A DNA stretch of 8,127 nt from an uncultured Bacteroidota bacterium (GTDB taxonomy: Bacteria > Bacteroidota > Bacteroidia > UBA7662): assembly GCA_903908015.1 (NCBI GenBank), contig CAIVQI010000041.1, positions 1 to 8,127 of the forward strand. The letters are read 5' to 3'. The translations under genes and the position numbers were made by a program. The notes below the pieces were generated by a model that saw nothing but the letters and a program-made list of their open reading frames with translations, did no database searches and was not told where the DNA came from. Positions 1 through 5,200 of this stretch are shown here, piece by piece. The first letter of the stretch is position 1. The number at the start of each line of letters is the position of its first letter.

Positions 1-31
1 AATGTCAAAGGGCAATGTCAAAGGGCAAAGT
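1..31. repeat. 13-bp tandem repeat at window edge (about 2.4 copies)
   Basis: The unit CAAAGGGCAATGT occurs at 6-18 and again at 19-31 with one mismatch (AAAGT instead of AATGT at its end). Bases 1-5 are the tail of a preceding copy, so the array may continue beyond the left edge. It begins 10 bp downstream of the stop codon of the ABM-domain gene and is therefore intergenic. Its unit is unrelated to the 16-bp array at 1423-1516. No function can be read from the sequence. Confidence 0.75.
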
Positions 32-41
32 ACCACCGTCT

Positions 42-407
42 TTATTTTTGTTGCGGTTCCTGAAGGAAATAATCATTCTTGTCGTGATATCGTTGTGATT
101 CAACCCGAGCCAACAGGGAGTGATAATACCTATACCACCTGCTGACGCCCAGCGCCTTCGCCTCGCGATGCAGCGGGTGTCTTGCCCATGCTGCCATATC
201 CGCTTCACTTCGCCAGTAGCTGATAAAGGTGCCACGGCCCTCATGCTTAAAACTTTCATGGCCTAAAAAACCCTCTTGATTCTTCACAGCTTGAAGGGTC
301 ATTTCATCATACTCAGCATAGCCCTCTAGATCATCCGATAAAAAATAGTTAAAAATTGACGCCCAATAAGGTGTTGCGGGCGCATGACCCGATTGCCATA
401 GAATCAT
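42..407 (-). CDS. ABM-domain protein (antibiotic biosynthesis monooxygenase fold, YqjZ-like)
   Basis: This is a 121-residue soluble protein without signal peptide or membrane segment. Recognisable family blocks in order are YWASIF near residue 14 (first beta strand), EYDEM at 32-36, GFLGHES at 46-52, ISYWRS at 62-67, AWARHPLHREAK at 73-84 and WYRYY at 91-95. These match the small ABM-fold proteins related to Bacillus YqjZ, which form dimeric alpha-beta barrels. The fold is shared by quinol monooxygenases and heme-degrading enzymes, but most members of this subgroup have no proven reaction, so no substrate is assigned. The start at 407 is supported by the ATGA overlap with the stop of the upstream gene and by the expected distance to the first strand. 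No Shine-Dalgarno sequence is visible, so translational coupling is likely. The length is normal and the gene looks intact. Confidence 0.88.
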   Translation of the reverse strand: MILWQSGHAPATPYWASIFNYFLSDDLEGYAEYDEMTLQAVKNQEGFLGHESFKHEGRGTFISYWRSEADMAAWARHPLHREAKALGVSRWYRYYHSLLARVESQRYHDKNDYFLQEPQQK

Positions 408-700
408 GTCTTGGTAGATTTATGTTCCTTCGATTGATGATTTTCATTCACTTTCTTTCGGAATTGTGCCACTCTTCGGCTCAAGTCGACAGGCATAGGT
501 TCATGGATTGGAAACTGTACCGATCCTTTGCCTCGTTTATAAAGAGAGAATTCATACCGTAACGCGCTTGGCCAATGGCCTGAATGACTGGCATAAAATC
601 CGATTTGCTTTTGGAAGGCGGCATCATAGGTCAATGGCTTTCCGCACCATTGATAAGCCGGCACCCCACAAGAAAAATAATCCTCTTCAACCAATTCCAT
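404..700 (-). CDS. DUF1801 (YdhG/Fra-like) protein, N-terminally truncated
   Basis: The 98 residues match the C-terminal two thirds of the DUF1801 family: YFSCGVPAY at 8-16 (family form like YGMPAF), KPLTYDAAF at 21-29, QIGFYASHSG at 32-41, YKRGKGSVQFP at 54-64, and a closing helix with FRKKVNEN at 80-87. Bacillus YdhG/Fra, a frataxin-like iron chaperone, belongs to this family, but that role should not be transferred without more evidence. Family members normally have roughly 30-40 more residues (two helices) before the YGMP block. Here an in-frame TGA lies two codons before the ATG at 700, so no longer start is possible in this frame. The upstream gene ends only 37 bp away. The gene may be a truncated remnant, a 5' frameshift, or a genuinely short version. 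It overlaps the next gene by ATGA. The family match is strong; functionality is doubtful. Confidence 0.7.
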   Translation of the reverse strand: MELVEEDYFSCGVPAYQWCGKPLTYDAAFQKQIGFYASHSGHWPSALRYEFSLYKRGKGSVQFPIHEPMPVDLSRRVAQFRKKVNENHQSKEHKSTKT

Positions 701-737
701 GTCGCTTCAAAGTAAGCAAAAAAGCCGAATATTTTCA

Positions 738-1409
738 TCAACCAGGATATCCGAATGATATATAGACTTGTCCTGTGTAACGACCCGCTGTCACCCGCCC
801 AATCCATGGCAGGATTTCTCCGTACACAAAAAAATAGAGCTTAGCTCGGTCACCCGTAACAGATCCAGATAAAGGCGCAGGAGGCAGACCAGGTGGACCA
901 GTTACCGGGCTACGCAATACGGGCAACACCACGCTCGAGGCATGCGGGGGCAGTTCTACAACCTGACTCAATGCCTGTGCGAGTGATGCTGCGCCACGGT
1001 TTGAATACGCAGCCCGTATATTTAACATCAAATGGGCAGATAGACTATTGATTTGTGAGTGAGTTCCTATGCGTCTGAGCGGCGTCCATGCGTAATTGAT
1101 GAGGATGTCCATTTGCTTTGGTGCTTCTATTTCATAAACCACCAATTCTGGATCATCCAAACCAATCCGTACGTGGCCGAATGATTCCTGAAGTATAACG
1201 CGATTTCTTAGGTTAAAATTCAATTCTTGAAATCCAAGTTTGCGCACCTGAATGCTGCTATCCGTTTGGTATTGCCCGAAGTTGATTCGCCCCTGGGCGC
1301 GAATAACCCCAGCGTCAATCCCAACGAAAAATATGGCCCACAACAAAACGGCATGCACCGGTATGCAGCGCTGGCGCCTTAGATATTTAATTACCATCGA
1401 GTTATTCAT
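738..1409 (-). CDS. secreted DUF4402-like protein (223 aa)
   Basis: Residues 1-39 look like a signal peptide: basic RRQR at 11-14, a hydrophobic stretch at about 18-31, and a likely cut after AQ at 38-39. The mature part is beta-rich. Its last strands, FFVYGEI at 193-199 and AGRYTGQVYISFGY at 208-221, resemble the closing VGG...GxYxGxxxVxxxY pattern of DUF4402 domains. The block PELVVYEIEAP near 87-97 parallels the central part of the 173-residue neighbour, suggesting two diverged paralogues. A Pro-rich loop (about 168-180, GPPGLPPAP) is specific to this protein. The function is unknown; a small exported surface or fibre-type subunit is an inference. Met5 is an alternative start. The start region is A-rich without a Shine-Dalgarno sequence, and a 16-bp tandem array ends 13 bp before the ATG. 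Confidence 0.75.
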   Translation of the reverse strand: MNNSMVIKYLRRQRCIPVHAVLLWAIFFVGIDAGVIRAQGRINFGQYQTDSSIQVRKLGFQELNFNLRNRVILQESFGHVRIGLDDPELVVYEIEAPKQMDILINYAWTPLRRIGTHSQINSLSAHLMLNIRAAYSNRGAASLAQALSQVVELPPHASSVVLPVLRSPVTGPPGLPPAPLSGSVTGDRAKLYFFVYGEILPWIGRVTAGRYTGQVYISFGYPG

Positions 1410-1422
1410 ATCGTTTGCTTTT

Positions 1423-1516
1423 ACTTTAGGTTACGGTCACTTTAGGTTACGGTCACTTTAGGTTACGGTCACTTTAGGTTACGGTCACTTTAGGTTGCGG
1501 TCACTTTAGGTTGCGG
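1423..1516 (-). repeat. six-copy 16-bp tandem repeat directly upstream of a start codon
   Basis: On the minus strand the unit is GACCGTAACCTAAAGT. Plus-strand copies lie at 1423-1438, 1439-1454, 1455-1470, 1471-1486, 1487-1502 and 1503-1516 (the last has 14 of 16 bases). The four copies nearest the gene are identical, and the two distal ones share one change (GTAACC to GCAACC). Each unit carries two similar hexamers in tandem, GTGACC and GTAACC, separated from the next pair by TAAA. The array ends 13 bp before the ATG at 1409, so it must lie in the 5' leader or core promoter of the 223-residue secreted protein. Possible roles are multiple regulator sites, spacing-dependent expression, or a neutral microsatellite-like array. 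Confidence 0.93.
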
Positions 1517-1624
1517 TTAAATTCGTTGAGAATAATGCTCCTGCCTCAAGCCCCTCATGCAAGTCGAAGCGTTTATGTTGTTTTTCGTTACCATTGAGAC
1601 AAAAGGGGCTAGGAGATTGGATAA

Positions 1625-2146
1625 TTATAACTCGTCGATGGTTAGCACGAATTGTGACTTATACTTACCCGATCGGGCATTCTCCAAATTGAAAATTCCA
1701 CCAATCCATAGAAAGTACGAACCGTTAGTCTCATGAAGTGTAACCGTGGAATTGGGTGTTTCAAATACGATAGACGCCCGCTGATTTTCGATAGGGCATC
1801 CACTGACCTTGTATGTGACATCTACTTTGGTGCTGTCATTTTGATCGGAATAAATAATCTCATTGGGAACAAAGGAAATTCGTATGACTCTGCCAGGCGC
1901 ACCGCTGATTTTCATCAAACCGGCGCTTGGACTGCCCACAGGGTCGATGCTTATTTCGGATCCACCCATTCCATAACTACTTATCGCGAGGTTTCTCATG
2001 GTCACCAAACTGGCGTCCGCAACCAATTCCGATCCAACAGCAACAACATCCATGGTGAACCTGGGGCTTCCGAATTGACACAATCCCCATGAAGCATGAA
2101 AAATGCCATTTAAAAACACCATCAGAAAAGCTTGTTTGGCAAGCAT
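1625..2146 (-). CDS. secreted DUF4402-like protein (173 aa)
   Basis: A short signal peptide (about residues 1-24, hydrophobic FLMVFLNGIF, likely cut after CQ at 23-24) precedes a beta-rich domain. The segment from about 39 to 173 has the layout of DUF4402 domains: a first strand block VADASLVTMRNLAI, a central PSAGLMKISGAPG block at about 73-85, and the characteristic ending YFLWIGGIF (144-152) followed by SGKYKSQFVLTI (159-170). The family occurs in exported proteins of Bacteroidota and Proteobacteria, and its molecular role is not established. The ATG at 2146 fits the signal peptide. The upstream sequence is A-rich, without a Shine-Dalgarno sequence. The gene starts 63 bp after the stop of the giant T9SS protein with no clear terminator between them, so co-transcription is plausible. 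It appears intact and is probably a diverged paralogue of the 223-residue protein downstream. Confidence 0.8.
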   Translation of the reverse strand: MLAKQAFLMVFLNGIFHASWGLCQFGSPRFTMDVVAVGSELVADASLVTMRNLAISSYGMGGSEISIDPVGSPSAGLMKISGAPGRVIRISFVPNEIIYSDQNDSTKVDVTYKVSGCPIENQRASIVFETPNSTVTLHETNGSYFLWIGGIFNLENARSGKYKSQFVLTIDEL

Positions 2147-2209
2147 TTATCGTTGTTTTAAGTTTTGTTTATCCAATAGTAAGGGCTGAACTTCAATGTG
2201 ATTTGAGGG

Positions 2210-5200
2210 TTAATTTTCCAACACAAAACGCTGTACAGAAATCTGATCTTGAGTCAACAGTTTGACCAGGTAAACACCAGTTGACAGCCCATTCGCTTCA
2301 AATTGCCATTGACTAACCCCCGGTGCGCACGAAGGAATCGACCTTTCCCAAATCATTCTACCGCGCATATCATAAACCTCTAAACGCACATCAGCGGTTT
2401 CAGGCAAGAAATATCTAAACCAAACATTAGAGCGGGTCGGATTGGGGAATGGCGGGTAAAGCTCAGGAATATCCGGCATGTAGGCATAATCAGGCTCCTG
2501 TTCCGACTCCATAATGACAATACTGTATGGCCAACGCGCATTTAGGTTCGGGTTCGCCCCGACTGATCGCTGAGATGCGTGATGAAATCCTACGCCAGGT
2601 AGTTTAAGCTTTGAAAAAGCCAATTGACCCAATTGAAGTTGTTCATCATTCGGCGCGCGCGCGGTTAAGGCCTCCACATGGTATAATTTGTGCAAGCGCA
2701 TTGGAATTGCTTTTCGCTGTGCGTGATCCATCAATACTGGATGCCAGTGCTCGGGCCACCCATCTGATAGATTCCATTCAATCCTACCTCCTATTCCTGT
2801 AATGGGTATTCCAGACCTTCCTGCTTGTACAAATAGGGGAATGCTGCGGTAAGGGGTTTGGGTGACTGGCAAAGAGTTGATCGACAAAGGCCAAAATGAA
2901 CCAGGAGCCGAAAGAGTATACAACGAAACCCAATCATCACCTTGTGGTGGCAAAAAATAGGCATCAGATTCATCGCGACCAATTGTACACCCTTCTTCGA
3001 AGGTAACATATCCTTGGGTCGACATACCATCAATTGAATACGATAAGTCAATTTGTATGGGTGAGGCTCTTCTGACAACTGCAGCTGCTTGATCCAGCAA
3101 TTTGGAATCTCCTCGAAACTTCAAAATCGGATTCGGTGCATTCGCATGTATCCAAAATGCTTGGAAGGGAGGGATGACCGCTAATCCACCAACAGTATCC
3201 CTGTAGTTACCTGTTTGTCCATTCCAATAGCGATAACCCCCAACATGATTATTCATAGAGGGGTCCCAGGTATAAATGCTTGCATCAACCCGCTCACGTT
3301 GCCACAAAATTGAATTGGGGTCCCAATAAAGAGGGCTCGATGTTGGGTTTCCAAGTAAATTCCAGCCAGCATCCGACTCCATCAAATCGGTGTAAATAGA
3401 GTCGGGCGTCACTTGATTATTGGCGTAAGTAGACCGGGGTGTATAGGTCAGTTCTGTGCCGAAGTTGAACCATCGATCCCGATTCAAAATAGGTTCAACC
3501 CCATTGATCATTAATACTTTGGGAAGAGAATCTCGGTAATACCCAGTACTACCCATCGGATATTGGGCTCCATCAAATACGTAAACTGCCTGTCCACGAC
3601 CACCCACCACCGTATCGTTAGGTGTTTGTATGGTTCTCCATGATTGTAGGTGGGTACCGGTATCGGATTCCAAAAAATTAAGAACATTGGGTTGCCAGTT
3701 TGGGAAATCGGATCCCGAAACCCCTTGTATGACCACACTGTCTAAAAAATCTTTAAATGTTGATCGTACTGGCGCAGCAATTAACTTCCAACCCCGGGCA
3801 CCCGTTATCTGTTTTTCCACCCTTAAGTTGGGTTGGGAAGTTCCCAAATTCGCATAATTCCCACCAGAACGAATGTTTAAGTAGGCTGTGCCCTCAGTGG
3901 AGAGCTCTGCGCCATAATTCACCAGTAGACGCACTTTTCTCGGATAAATACTATCGACCCATACCGAGTCTAGTGTACAAAAACCACCATCCAAGATGCG
4001 CATAGTGCCGGGTTGACTTATTCTGACGCCATTTTGTCCGCTGTCCAAGGCTTGCTGAATATTGGGCTGATACCTTCGTCTCGGTATCCATATTTGGGCA
4101 GTATCTTCAGGAATCCTGCGGCGACTCCAATTCAATGGCTCAAACCAGTTTCTGGCCTGATAGGGCCATCCACCCATCCAAACGTCCGCTGTCCCCCCAT
4201 GAAGTCCCAATGTATAATTACCTTGAGAATTGGCCCCCGAACCATATGGCTTGCTGATTCCCGGATACTGATTCTGCCAACAAATAGACTGCGAATCAAG
4301 CTGAGATCCTGCACTGTCTCCTGCGATTAGCACCATTTCCATAGAATCAGGATAAACGGGAAGCTCTATCTCACCAAACAACCCACCCCTCCTTAATGGA
4401 AGCGCTCGAAAGACACTTCCCAACAATGCGGCTGAATCCAGCACTTTAAAGAATTTCACTTGTGCAAGATCGAACCCCCACGGAACAGAACGATTGAGTG
4501 AATCGGTAAACCTATACGATACATCCATTCGATTGGATGCTGATGATCGGCCTCGGATGTCGTTTAGTACGATTTGAAACGGTGTCACGCGGCTGCCATC
4601 TGATAAAAATAATGTGTCCGTAGCTCTATTACCCGATCCTTCTCCGCTGCCCGTCGAATATAATGGCGCGAAAATTGGACCATGACCTTTTGGGAGTCTG
4701 CTTCGGTCAATGCGGTATCTGGAAGCGTGGCTTCCCTGAAGTTGCATATGTTCGATGCGCATATTCTTGTCATCGCCAGAGTAGGGTGATAAATATTTGG
4801 TTGTCAGGGACCCCACAGCGAGCTGATGCCCCGGCCGAATTCCATGCAATGTTATGGAATCCCTGTTTATCGGACCCGAATAGTCGATTTGCCCATCGAA
4901 TTCTTTACCCGAGGCCAGGAAGTTACCTTGGGCAACGACTGCAGTATCCCCTGACACAAACAACCATCCGTTGGTATTCAGATCATCCCCATGGCCCATA
5001 AATCCACTTCGGCTGTGTGATACGATTGATGCTGTTGTGGTGGGTGCCCCAAAAAATGCCAACCGATATTTGGATGCATCGCGACCGCTTAAGCGCAATG
5101 AAGTATCCAGGATGACCAGCTTTTGATCACCGGGGTACATTGAACGAAAACTGGCCCGAATCGAATCCAAATAAACCTGATCACCCGGACTTTGGCCAAT

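Noticed and set aside
356..765. Plus-strand open frames opposite the DUF1801 gene.
   Set aside because: Their translations show no family features, and the minus strand carries clear domain matches.
1423..1516. The 16-bp array as a CRISPR array.
   Set aside because: The copies are directly contiguous, with no spacers, and the unit is too short.
1549..1610. Inverted repeat AGCCCCT (1549-1555) and AGGGGCT (1604-1610) downstream of the 173-residue gene, considered as a terminator.
   Set aside because: The loop is 48 bases, the stem only 7 bp, and no T-run follows the 3' arm on the minus strand.
1517..1624. Possible Bacteroidota-type promoter (TTTG and TAnnTTTG) on the minus strand upstream of the tandem array.
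   Set aside because: A TTTG occurs near 1600, but no acceptable TAnnTTTG lies at the right distance, so a call would be guesswork.
4013..5001. Plus-strand open frames of about 105-112 codons inside the giant gene.
   Set aside because: They lie antisense to well-conserved repeat and stalk domains, and their translations are unstructured and unrecognisable; long chance frames are expected opposite a 5.9-kb gene.
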